A stretch of DNA of 64,000 nt from Dipteris shenzhenensis. Lineage: Eukaryota; Polypodiophyta; Polypodiopsida; Gleicheniales. A program made the translations under genes and the position numbers. A model generated the notes under the pieces. The model did no database searches and was not told the origin of the DNA. It saw nothing but the letters and a program-made list of their open reading frames with translations. This document shows positions 20,714 through 30,400 of this stretch, one piece after another (the first letter of the stretch is position 1; every line of letters starts with the position of its first letter). The stretch lies in the NCBI GenBank assembly GCA_047967505.1, contig CM106539.1. One strand, written 5' to 3'.

Positions 20714-21580
20714 ATGGAGTCCTCAAAGTTAAGTGCCTTTATTGAAAAGTTCACGGGTAAGAACTTTTCGACATGGCAAAAAAAGTTGCGTCTTATCCTT
20801 ATGAAAGACGGGGTGTGGAATGTTGTTTATGGCAAGGATAAAAAGCCACAATCGGATGAGAAGAAAATTCTACACTGGGAGAATTTAAATGACAAAGCCC
20901 TTTCTCTCATTGGTTTGGGTTTGGGTGATGAAGTTATTCATCATTTCGACTTTGATTCCACTGCTCAAGAATTATGGGAGAAGTTTGAAGGTCTCTTTGG
21001 CAATAAGGTAATCAATTCTAAGGTCTTTCTCCGTCAAGAATTCTTCAAACTCCAGATGAAGCATGAGGACTCTCTTCTCACCCATCTAAATCATATGGAG
21101 TCTCTCATCACTCAACTTGCTACGTTGAAGGCCCCAGTTGGGGATGATGACCAGGTTGCAGTGCTCCTCACGAGCATTGAAGAAATTCCTAAGTATCGGG
21201 AGATCATACCAGCATTAAGAGTGGCAAGCATGAGCTACCATGACATGGTTGCTATGCTTCTTGATCATGAAAGAAGGCATAGTGATACTTTTGATGCCAA
21301 TGCACTATTTTCTAAAGGGAGGTTTCCTAAAGGGAAAGGTAACTTCAAACCTTTCAAGTGCACTTACTGTGGAAAGCTTGGTCACTCCGAAGATCGTTGC
21401 TTCCAAAAGCTGGCCAAACAACAATCTAAAGACCATGCCAACTTGGTTGGGACTATATCCAACGAAGACGAAGACGATGCAGACACCTCTACTCCAATTC
21501 ATGCTCTCATTGCTCACATCCAAGATCTCTCTCTTAATAAAGAGGTCTATGCACCGGATGATCTTGACTTTGTTTTTTGA
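20714..21580 (+). CDS. Copia-type Gag polyprotein (UBN2-like) of the TR-GAG element, intact
   Basis: The open frame has 288 codons from the ATG at 20714. That start was chosen because MESSKLSAFIEKFTGKNFST matches the usual copia Gag N-terminus; three sense codons precede it in frame. Residues about 10-150 form the copia Gag core (FTGKNFSTWQKKLRLILMKD, ALSLIGLGLGDEVI, ELWEKFEGLFGNK). A CCHC zinc knuckle CTYCGKLGHSEDRC lies at 216-229 (C216, C219, H224, C229). An acidic tail follows and the frame ends naturally at 21580 with no protease. Gag would form the particle that packages the element's RNA. Intactness with near-identical LTRs suggests recent selection for, or trans-use of, this Gag. Confidence 0.93.
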   Translation: MESSKLSAFIEKFTGKNFSTWQKKLRLILMKDGVWNVVYGKDKKPQSDEKKILHWENLNDKALSLIGLGLGDEVIHHFDFDSTAQELWEKFEGLFGNKVINSKVFLRQEFFKLQMKHEDSLLTHLNHMESLITQLATLKAPVGDDDQVAVLLTSIEEIPKYREIIPALRVASMSYHDMVAMLLDHERRHSDTFDANALFSKGRFPKGKGNFKPFKCTYCGKLGHSEDRCFQKLAKQQSKDHANLVGTISNEDEDDADTSTPIHALIAHIQDLSLNKEVYAPDDLDFVF

Positions 21581-21972
21581 GTGTGTCGAAGGTACTCTAC
21601 CTTGGGAGTCCCCCTAAAATGAATGCAAATAAATCATGTGTGTTGAATCAATAAAGGTTCTCAGTCTTGGATAGTCCTCCTAAAATGATGTTATTCTCTT
21701 TTACTTTATTTATGTGTGGCTTCCTACCACTTCATGTTATGAAGCCAGGGGGGGATGTACTATGAGAGTCCTATTATTGGCATTGATGGATTTCGTTATC
21801 AGGCCTGGCCGAGTTCCAGGATGTTGGTGCACTCCCTAGACTTGGGTCAGGTAGCCATGCTTCTCTTTTGAGCCTCTGAGCTATTTGGGATGTACAGATT
21901 AGTAGATTCATCATGTCATGTCTTGTTCTTAGCTCCATTCTAGTAATCTCTCACCTTGCCTTCATGGGGGGG

Positions 21973-22275
21973 TGTTGGAACATGAAGCCAAAGTGAGTGT
22001 TTTCTAGTGTTCTAGAGTAGTACTAGACTACTTTATATCCTAGAGTGCCATGTGTCACTATGGGACTTATCCCATATACATGTGACACCTAGAGTGTGTG
22101 TGCCTATTCTATAAAGGCATTGTACTTTCTAGTTTTGTTACATCAGTCAACATCAAGCTATCTACATGTGAGTATTTTGGTTCAATACTATTGTCTACTT
22201 CCATTTCATTTTATTTCCATTGTCTTGCATTCTTTCCTTTCCATTCATAGAGATAGCTTGCCACATGTTCCTTCA
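21973..22275 (+). repeat. 3' LTR of the TR-GAG element
   Basis: Matches 19666-19966 except for T/C at the centre of the LTR stem-loop, A/T near GAGTAT(A/T)TTGG and an extra GT in GTGTGTGTGCC. It is followed by the target-site duplication ACAAG at 22276-22280 and preceded by the G-run at 21966-21972. Confidence 0.93.
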
Positions 22276-22280
22276 ACAAG

Positions 22281-22914
22281 TAGAGTTAGTTGGTTCCCAC
22301 GTAGTTACACGAGAGTGGAGCATTGATATCTAACAATAACCACTTGTTGAAAACCCTCCACAATGTGATCCTCAATAAAATCTTCAAAAATAAGTGACCA
22401 ACCAGCACCATGAAAACATTGTGTATACATGCATTCAAGAATCACCCTTCTCACAATTGGAAGTGTACATAACAGCTTCAAGATATTGTACTCTTCATCA
22501 TTTGCATAGCAAACGAAGTTGAAAGCATTGAGAATCACCAATCCATTGTTATAGTCAAAAACTACCCAAAGACTCAACTCTTCTTCACACCAAGCTACTA
22601 GTGCATGAAAGAATCCCCAATCTATCATTGTGCCTGCTGCCAATGTTGTCGAGTCACCAACATATTCAAGAGTGCAAACATAAAGGATATGATCATAATA
22701 ACTGTGCGAATAGCTTGAGCATCACCTTCACAATCTTCTAGTTCTCTTAAATGACTGCAATCTCTTCTAACGGAGTTCTTCCAGGCATCTTCTTTATCAC
22801 ATCAAAAAACACATGCCTATACTAGGCATAACATGCAATCAAGTACACCCGAGACCGTTTAGTAAGGTGAGATGAATCCAATACCAAACGTACCTAACAT
22901 CTCTACCAAAAGGA
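22281..22914 (-). other. Unrecognised minus-strand coding-like fragments
   Basis: A minus-strand frame at 22643-22305 (112 codons, start not assured) has protein-like texture (WGFFHALVAWCEEELSLWVV, ILKLLCTLPIVRRVI) without a motif I can name. Further upstream on the minus strand (about 22900-22650) broken frames read VLDSSHLTKRSRVYLIACYA and FFDVIKKMPGRTPLEEIAVI. These may belong to the same decayed gene or element that the second solo LTR interrupts. No family assignment is possible by eye. Confidence 0.25.
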
Positions 22915-24303
22915 TGTGACATGAAGTTGGGGGTAATAAACTTCACGCACCTCTTCACTTCCTGTTGCTTTCGAGCTGAGTGATAGAGATATTCATCACT
23001 GGGAAAGGGACATTAAAAAGAAGCTTTTATACCAAGAGACCACACCGTACTATCCTCCCTTATATGAGAATGAAGATGGTAACATCCCAAGTGATGTTGT
23101 ACTCAAGCATAGGAAGAAGGAAAGGATCAGCGGAGGCCATAATCTCAGCAAGCCGGTTTGCACCAAAGAGAAGAGTGATACGTTGTTGAAAGAAGATCTT
23201 GCAACTCAACATGACATGAAGTGATATATTTAGAGGAGTTTGAAGGGTCTGATTGGGTTGGATGGGTAGTTTCTAGGGAAACATTGCACCTCCTTCATAG
23301 ATATGTTTACAATTAGCTCAAAACACTCTCTAAAATATCATAAGACACAGAGACCCATAACTTTTAGTACAGACATGATATAAAATATTCAATCACATAT
23401 TGAGATGTGCCTTGAAATGGGCTTTGCTCTTATATAAGTTTCGTAAGAAACAGAGAAGAACTCGGAAAGATATGGGCAGTTTATTGGGACGGGGGTAAAA
23501 ACTGTCTGAAAAAACAGTCACGCACAGAGAGTCATAGATTTTTGTTTTGATATCTAATACAATACTAAAGACATAAGATGATGCTTCTTGAAGAGAGCTT
23601 TGCGTTGATATAATTTTCATCCAAATCGGACCATCAAGCAAAAAGTTATGAGCAAAACACTGACAGGGAGTCAAACACCTACTCCTTCTACTGGTGCCGA
23701 CTTGGGAGAATACTACCTCCATGCTTAGACTTCATCAACGATCCAAGTCTTATAGAGGTCACCTAGGAGGGAAGTAAGAGCTCCCTTTATGGCTTGGGAA
23801 ATAGATAAATTATGTATGCACAATGAGCGGCCGAATAGACAACACTTTTGAGCTCCTTATTCCACAAAGGAATTCTAGAAGGATTCCTCTTGACTCCACA
23901 CTCCTCCACATGTCTTCCACATGCTTGGCATGTGATCTCTCTTATATTATTAGAACACATGGACATGAGCCCACATCTTTATATGATTCACTCTTCTTAT
24001 TTTCTAAAAACCCCATAATATCCCATACACAAATAACTCTCACCCCATACCAAGGTATTTATAATTCATACCTATGGTATTTACAATGATCCATTCCACT
24101 CATCCTCTCAAGGCTATCACTTGATAGGCTATCACTTGATACCCAAACTCGTAGGCTAGGCTATCACTAGGCTAGGCTAGGCTATCACTTGATAGCCTAT
24201 CAAGTGAGAGCCACTAGGCTATCACTTGATACCCAAACTCGTATCAAACATAGAGAAAAACAATACCAATGCCAAATAAAAAATATCAATTTTTGGCATC
24301 ACA
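22915..24303. mobile_element. Solo LTR (copy 2), about 1.39 kb, internally deleted
   Basis: Same family and orientation as 15937-17760. It starts TGTGACATG, ends GGCATCACA and shares long colinear stretches (for example GATGAGAATGAAGATGGTAAC, GGAATTCTAGAAGGATTCC, CCCATACACAAATAACTC). It lacks about 540 bp present in copy 1 between GAGCGGCCGAATAG (23825) and GAATTCTAGAAGG (23870). It has gained a GGCTATCACTTGATA repeat at about 24113-24230. CTACC follows the right end (24304-24308) and also occurs 7 bp outside the left end (22903-22907), so the target-site duplication is only tentative. Confidence 0.7.
24113..24232. repeat. Minisatellite expansion (GGCTATCACTTGATA / GGCTAGGCTATCACT)
   Basis: Within solo LTR copy 2, a GGCTATCACTTGATA unit and shorter GGCTA units are repeated about seven times, one copy inverted (TATCAAGTGAGAGCC). 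The equivalent place in copy 1 has a single unit (AGGTTATCACTTGATACTC at about 17674). The expansion therefore arose after the two LTR copies diverged. Confidence 0.8.
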
Positions 24304-24354
24304 CTACCCCTTGGCTCATATCATACCGATGTAAATGTTGTAGCTCTCCCCTGG

Positions 24355-25700
24355 TCATCCATGCTCACGTCCACTACTTTTGAAACCCAAAACTTCATGT
24401 TCATCATTTGATGGTCGAATTGCAACAAAACAATGGACATCTATGTCTATTTGTAGCATAAACTCTCTCTTCTTGGGTCCACGATATGGACGTGGGAGCA
24501 GCAATTCAAACTCATTTTCAAAGAGACCACATGATGGGTGCAAGTCATTACCAACGTTTGGCCAAAATAAAGGCCGTTCTACCTTAATATCATCTTCTCG
24601 CATTTTTGCAAGGTCTTTTATCAATTGGTAGGTTTTTCTAATTACAACAGTAGTGTGTTCCTTCCAAGAGGGCTTCCAATCAGGAAATCTCTGGAGCATT
24701 TCCTCTTTGTATGTAATAAAAGTTTTTAAGCATTCTATTTCACCTTTGAATTTCTCACTGAATTCTTTTATAGGAGCCCATGTTAGATGCATTTCTTCTC
24801 CATTTCTTTGCTCGGAATTGAAGTTAAGAGACAGTAAGATTCTCCAGGTTCCCATTTTGTATCAAGAGAATAGTGTTGCAACTGCATCACTGGTTTGTCA
24901 TCCTTTAAGAAAAAGCAAAAATAGTGTGAAGTGCCATCACCTATCAGGGCATCACCACCTTTTTGTATGAAAGGTAGAATAAATCTCTTCCAATCATACA
25001 TCCTTTCAACCATTGAGCATACTGTACCTTCCTTGCGGCCACCAACTTGCCTCCCACATTTTCTTATCAAAAGTAATCCATCGTCTCCATGTCATTGTGT
25101 TTTAGTTCTCTTGAGACTGTGCTAAATACCTAATCGACATCCTCATGTGTGTTCCCAACCAAAAAAAGCCCAACTTCAATCTCATTGAAGATTCGATGAG
25201 CGATTAGCAAAATGCAAAGAAGAGTACATTCTTATTCTCTCATCCGCAATTGTCTACCTGTACTCTCAAAGTTACTAGTAGGTGACCTTTTTCTGCATGT
25301 GCATTGTGAATTGCCTTTATAACGGATGTTACAACTTAATTGCTATCATGTAGATGCAAGGAATCAATCCATATGTCTGCAAAAAACTTAAATCCATGCA
25401 CTAACACTCCACATAGATGTGTCTTCAAAAAGTATTTTCCTTGTAGCTTAGGTGGTGGAGTGTTAACGGATCGAGGTAATGTCGTTATATTTTGATCCAT
25501 ACAATCTACAATAACACACATGTACTCATTTGGATGAGAAATAACTTGCTCCTTCCAAAAAGCATATTTTATTCTAGAATGTTGAACAAGTCCATGATGA
25601 AATTCTCTCTTTTTTTTGTATGCTTTTTTTTGTTCTGGAGAAGTTGCACTCTCAAGTGCTCGCTTTAGACCATCACAATCATTGCACTTTGACATTTTTG
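24355..25700 (-). pseudogene. DUF7869-type transposon protein, broken
   Basis: From memory, the minus strand matches a family of transposase-like proteins with the DUF7869 domain. The frame at 25695-25336 reads MSKCNDCDGLKRALESATSP, then YMCVIVDCMDQNITTLP (usual form IIDGMDQNKT.LP) and THLCGVLVHGFKFFADIWID. After stops and frame changes (25330-25130) it continues with VDNC...ENKNVLFFAFC and FNEIEVGLFLVGNTHEDVD (usual form VGHTHEDVDQ). The frames 25070-24783 and 24855-24355 follow with the C-terminal part (FKGEIECLKTFITYKEEML, PFLVRPY-type proline-rich stretch). Several stops make it non-functional. The acidic residues of IVDCMDQ and THEDVD could be catalytic; that is inference. Confidence 0.6.
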
Positions 25701-27520
25701 CCTCTTTGGGATTTTAACATGTCCAAAGCTCTTTTCCAAAGAGTATACAAAGTATGAAAAGATGCCTAAGCATGCCCTCTTTGCCTCTGTGTTTCTCTAA
25801 TAGAGTTAAATACTTCTTTTTTTGTCAAAGCTATCGGAAGGTGCATTTCAGATAGATGGGGTTGAGTAAATCATTTTCATGAATGTAGTTTTTCAAAATT
25901 GTTGTTGCTGCAACTGTTGAGGCTCTCTTGTTTTGGGCTTTCCTGTGTTTCCATGAATGTTAAATTTTACTCCACACTTTTCTTTAATAGCCAAATTCCA
26001 ATATGTGCCATGTGATAATCCTGTAATAATGCGATATGCATTATTGCAAATACTATTTCTATTTATAAGAGGCCTTATCTGTTGTCCTAAACTTTGCCTT
26101 CTCCTATCATTTACAAGAAAGCAAGAGAGTCTTGTGAGTAGGTATTCATTTCTTCTGCTCCCTCTCCTTACTAGACATGTTCTCTATAGCCCTTGATGTC
26201 ATGTAAGTTAATGGATCGCATACATCTACGCTTATAACATGTAGATCGCGTTGCTTTTAGAATAACATCTTCATTCATTACTCTTATTCTCTTTGGTTGC
26301 TTTTTTAGATCTACGTGGACTCACTTTTGTTTCATGCATCTGTATGTTCATTTTTGGGTATTCTGTACATCCTTATTTGGATTTGTGCAGTTCTCCTTGT
26401 AAGATTTATTTATCACTTTGTTTTCATGGATGTTGCATCCTTGATCTTATAACTGTGACAATCAAAGTCAAATACTGAATAGTCCTTCGTTGATCTCATC
26501 CCTACTTTTGATACATTCGTAGAACCATTTACATTAACTATTTCATGGGAGGCTGCATCCTTGATCTTATCACAACCAAAGTCAAATATTGAATACTAGT
26601 CCTTTGTGGATCTCATCCATACTTTTGATACAATCATAGAGCCATTTGCATTAACTGTCATAGTGGTGAAAGAGTGTCCAGAATGGTCTTCAAACTCTTC
26701 TATTCCTGAAAGAACATCACTCATTGATGCACTTTCTATGGATTTCACCTCTACTTCTGAGAGAACATCACTCGTTATATCGTCGTGCATGAATTCCATA
26801 ATTCCATAGTTACTTGGTTTGACTGCAAGAACTTTATCATCAGTATCCATGAAGTCATCCGTGCTTGATAAGATATCACTTTTGACATCTTTTCATAAGT
26901 TCTCAATGTGCATGAATTCATCCACGCCGGATAAGAAATCAATTGTGAAATCTTTTTCTTTCTCAGTACCAATGAACTCATCAAATCCTGATAAGATGTC
27001 AGTGTTATAGTTGAGTGCATTGGAATCATCCATCTCTGAAGGAATAGAGCTTGGTACATTGGCATATTATTTCAATTCTTTGATCTTGTAGTATACATTA
27101 TGTTTATCATCAAAAACCACATGCTGAGAATTTCGAATCTTTAAAAATTGCATGCTCCATCTCAAATCCTTATCTACCTCATAGTAGGGACCATCCAATG
27201 AGATTGAGTTATTATCCATACCATCATCAGAACTCAAGTATTATAGGGAATTTCATCACCAAGGATTTCCATATCCCAACACTTATGCTTTAGCTCAACA
27301 TGTGCACTAAGAATCTTTGATATGATAACTGCCACACACCCCATGAAGGGAACTCGCTCAATACACTGCCACAACATTGCTCCAAAAGGAACATGAGACA
27401 CTTGACATTCTCCATCCTGTGCACAACCGTATTTCAATGGTAAATCATAAATCAATGAACGACACAAGAAGACAATATGTCAAAACATGCATGCTCAATC
27501 TTACTATACAAGAAAGTCAT
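25701..27520. other. Decayed sequence, possibly upstream part of the DUF7869 element; local tandem repeat
   Basis: Minus-strand frames at 26850-26596 (rich in D/E/S), 27065-26775 and 27467-27234 show weak protein texture and could be the N-terminal part of the element whose C-terminal half lies at 24.3-25.7 kb. Around 26430-26680 a unit of about 120 bp occurs twice (GCATCCTTGATCTTAT...CAAAGTCAAATA(C/T)TGAATA, then TTTGATAC(A/C)ATT(C/C)(G/A)TAGA). Short acidic phrases related to GAATTCATCCA...GATAAGA recur between 26700 and 27020. No intact gene is seen. Confidence 0.3.
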
Positions 27521-27523
27521 CCT

Positions 27524-27524
27524 A

Positions 27525-27588
<64 letters not shown>
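27524..27588. repeat. (GA)n microsatellite
   Basis: Near-pure GA run of about 65 bp with one AAA interruption. GA-rich degenerate sequence continues to about 27870, including the twice-repeated CCACGAGAGAGAAGAGAGT (about 27790 and 27846). Confidence 0.95.
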
Positions 27589-27590
<2 letters not shown>

Positions 27591-28068
27591 ATAGAATCAC
27601 TCAAACATAACTGGTTTTTGCACTAGAGAGAACATACAGTCCAAAGTGCAAGCGCTTCAATGAGAGAAGGGGAGAGCTAGCTTGCACAGAGAATGGAGAG
27701 AGCCAGGCAATGGACCTCTGGGAGAAAGAGAGAGCAATGGACCTCTAGTGAAGATGAGCGGAGATAATTGCAGGGACGGAGACAAGACTCCACGAGAGAG
27801 AAGAGAGTTGACTGTCAATGGTTTCAAACATGTGCGAGTGATTCCACGAGAGAGAAGAGAGTCAATTGAGAGTAGATTGCAGATCGCGGATTCCTCAATG
27901 TGCAAGGAAATCATCCTCGATTGAGAGTGGATTGCAGATTGCAGATCGTGGACACCTCGATATGTGGAAATCTAATCCAACTTTTAGTACACAATTTAGT
28001 ACTGTATCTATGCTAGAACCTTTGCCAAAAAAAGTACTTTTTTAGACACCGTAGCATGCTTTCACCCG

Positions 28069-28590
28069 AATAGGGGATACAAAATAGGATATATGATTTG
28101 AGAGGATATAGAGGAGAGGATGGGGAAAAGGAAGATGAGAGAGATATGATAGGAGAGATGGATGCATGGGGGATATGGGAAATGATAGGGCATAGAAAGG
28201 AGATAGAGATTCGATATAGGAGAGGGAAAGGGATCAAGTATTGGGGATATGAGTATGGGAGAAGAGTATTAGAGAGATAGAGGGATGGAAAGGAAGCCTA
28301 AAAGCAAATAAGGAGAGGAAGGGGATGGAATAGGGGACAAGAAATAGGATATGTGATTTGAGAGGAGATAGGGGAGAGGATGTGGAAAGGGAAGATGATA
28401 AAGATAGGATAGGAGAGATAAATTGATGGGGGATATGGGAGAGGATAGGGGATAGATATGGAAAAGGAGATTGACAATATGGAGAGGATAGAAAGGAGAT
28501 AGAAATAGGACATAGGAAAAGGGATAAAGTAGAGGGGATATGGATATGGGAGAAGAGGATTGGAGGGATCAAGGGATGGAATAGGCATCA
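28069..28590. repeat. Purine-rich tandem duplication (about 260 bp period)
   Basis: GAATAGGGGATACAAAATAG followed by GATTTGAGAGG begins at 28069 and recurs as GAATAGGGGACAAGAAATAG at 28329. Both copies are made of GGAGATAGGGGAGAGGAT-type motifs and the + strand is about 90 percent purine. The long minus-strand frames rich in Ser/Pro/Ile/Phe across this block are composition artefacts. Confidence 0.8.
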
Positions 28591-29228
28591 TAAAAACAAA
28601 CCCACATCCTTTGAAAAGAAAGTAGCAAAAAGAATATGATAAGGTGGTGGAAGATGGAAAGGGGAAGAGAATAGAGGAATCATGAAAGGGAGAAGAGGAA
28701 GGAAAGGAAGGATTCCTCTCCCTCCTTCTTTTTATGATTCCTCTCCCTCCTTTCTCCTCTTCATGTATCTTCCTCCCCCTCTTCTTCTTCATGCAAAAAC
28801 AAAGCAAAGAAACCCCTTGAAGAAATAATTTGAAAAGAGAAATGAAAATCTTCAACATAAACCTCACACTTGGTACACTTTCTTCAAGTTTGTTTTTGGA
28901 GGCCAGACTGTGTCTCCTCACCCAATGTAGGTGTGTCCCCAAGGTAGTGAGTGAGGGAGAGCTAGGGTTTGGACATATGAGAGTAAGAGATCCCATGGCA
29001 TAGTGTATTTTACCATGACAATCGTGATGTATTTTCATCAATGTTCAATCACTATTTATGTCAATATTTCCACTGCAAACTATTTAAATATAAATTTTCT
29101 CAAATTTTTATAGTTTCTTAAAATTTCAAATTTCTATCACTTTTATTTCTTGATAGATTTTAGAACTTGATTATATGTATTAGATTGTGAAATTTTGGTA
29201 CTTGGGAGGAGTCATAACTACATCCTAA
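28591..29228. other. No gene recognised
   Basis: The first 200 bp are still purine- then pyrimidine-rich, with a short inverted relation (GGAAAGGAAGGATTCCTCTCCCTCC). The rest is AT-rich without a convincing frame. The minus-strand open frame here is carried by the low-complexity block. Confidence 0.4.
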
Positions 29229-30400
29229 GCTTATTAATTTTCAATAGGGTAAGGCAAAATCCATGGCTTCGTGTCTTGTAATGGTACAAGGTTTAGTGTG
29301 ACTCTAGCTCACTATGGGCCCAAGAACTATGCCGAATTGTATCCAACAAATAGGTCTACATATGCACTTTTTTAAGGAAAACATTGTTCCATGCAATTGG
29401 ACACATGAGGGTCCATGATCTTGGCTTCGAAATGGAGATGTTAGGCATCGATGGTCAAAATAGGACCAAAATTTATAGGCCTCTAAATCATGATGGTATA
29501 AAGATTCAAGCTAGGTTCTATTGCATTTGGAGTAGCGTGGGGACTTGTTTTAGGATGTGTATGCCTTTTTTTAACTCTGTTTTTACTGCACCTTGAGCAA
29601 ATTAATTTTCAAATAGAGTAAGGCTAAATCAATGGCTTTGTATCTTGTAATGGGACAAGATTTCGTATGCCTCTAGGTCACTATGGGCTCAAGCACCGTG
29701 CCAAATATGGTCCCATAAATAGGTCTACACATGCACATTCTTAAACCCTAGTTGCATACATGGATTGGAACACATGTCAATCTCGTGTCAATCCATGACA
29801 ACAGTTTTTTACAGGGAGATGTTAGGAATCAATGGTTGACATAGAACTTTCAAATCATGATGCTATAAAGGTTCATGATAGATATTTTTTGCATTTGGAG
29901 TAGCACAAAGCCCTGTTTTAGGTTGTATATGCCTTTTTTTACTACAACCTGAGCTAATCAATTTTCGATAGCATAAGGCCACATCCATGGCTCTGTTTCT
30001 TATAATGGTACAACATTTGGTATGCCTCTACGTCATTTTGTGCCAAAGAATAGTGCCAAATCTTGTCCTTAAATAGGTATGGACATGCTCATTTTTAGGG
30101 AAGCCCCTAGTGGCATGGCATTGGGACACGTGTGGGTCCATGATGTTGGTTTGGCATGTGGGATGTTTGGCATCGAGGGTTGAAACGGGACCAAAATTGG
30201 TAGGCACACAAATAATGATGGTAAATACATGCTTGGTGTCATTGCACTTAGAGTAGCACAAAGCCTTGTTTTAGGGTGCATATACCTTTTCTTATTGCAT
30301 CCTGAGCTGATTAATATTCAATTGGTAAGACCAAATCCATGGCTCCATGTCTTGTAATGAAACAAGGCTACATGTGCATCTAGGTCACTACCAAGCACGA
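29229..30400. repeat. Tandem satellite, about 3.3 copies of a 353-368 bp unit
   Basis: The marker GC(T/A)(T/A)ATTAATTTTCAATAG followed by GTAAGGC...AAATCCATGGCT recurs at 29229, 29597, 29953 and 30306 (periods 368, 356, 353). In-register anchors include CTTGTAATGGTACAAG, CTAGGTCACTATGGGC, AATAGGTCTACA(T/C)ATGCAC, GGACACATG(A/T)GGGTCCATGAT and CATTTGGAGTAGC. Copies are divergent (an estimate by eye of 15-25 percent), so the array is old. No coding function is apparent. Confidence 0.88.

Larger units (their letters stand above)
19666..22275 (+). mobile_element. TR-GAG: gag-only non-autonomous LTR retrotransposon (2,610 bp), apparently young
   Basis: Direct terminal repeats at 19666-19966 (301 bp) and 21973-22275 (303 bp) begin TGTTGGAACATG and end CCTTCA. 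By eye they differ at two bases plus one 2 bp indel. The target-site duplication ACAAG flanks both sides exactly (19661-19665 and 22276-22280). A tRNA-Met primer site follows the left LTR and a G-run (GGGGGGG, 21966-21972) precedes the right LTR. Inside is a single intact copia-type gag frame and no protease, integrase, RT or RNase H. This is the layout described as TR-GAG elements in plants. Movement would need enzymes from an autonomous copia relative. Confidence 0.93.

Noticed and set aside
28013-29041. Minus-strand frames rich in Ser, Ile, Pro and Phe (hydrophobic, membrane-like)
   Set aside because: They follow from the purine-rich strand bias of the tandem repeat, not from a gene.
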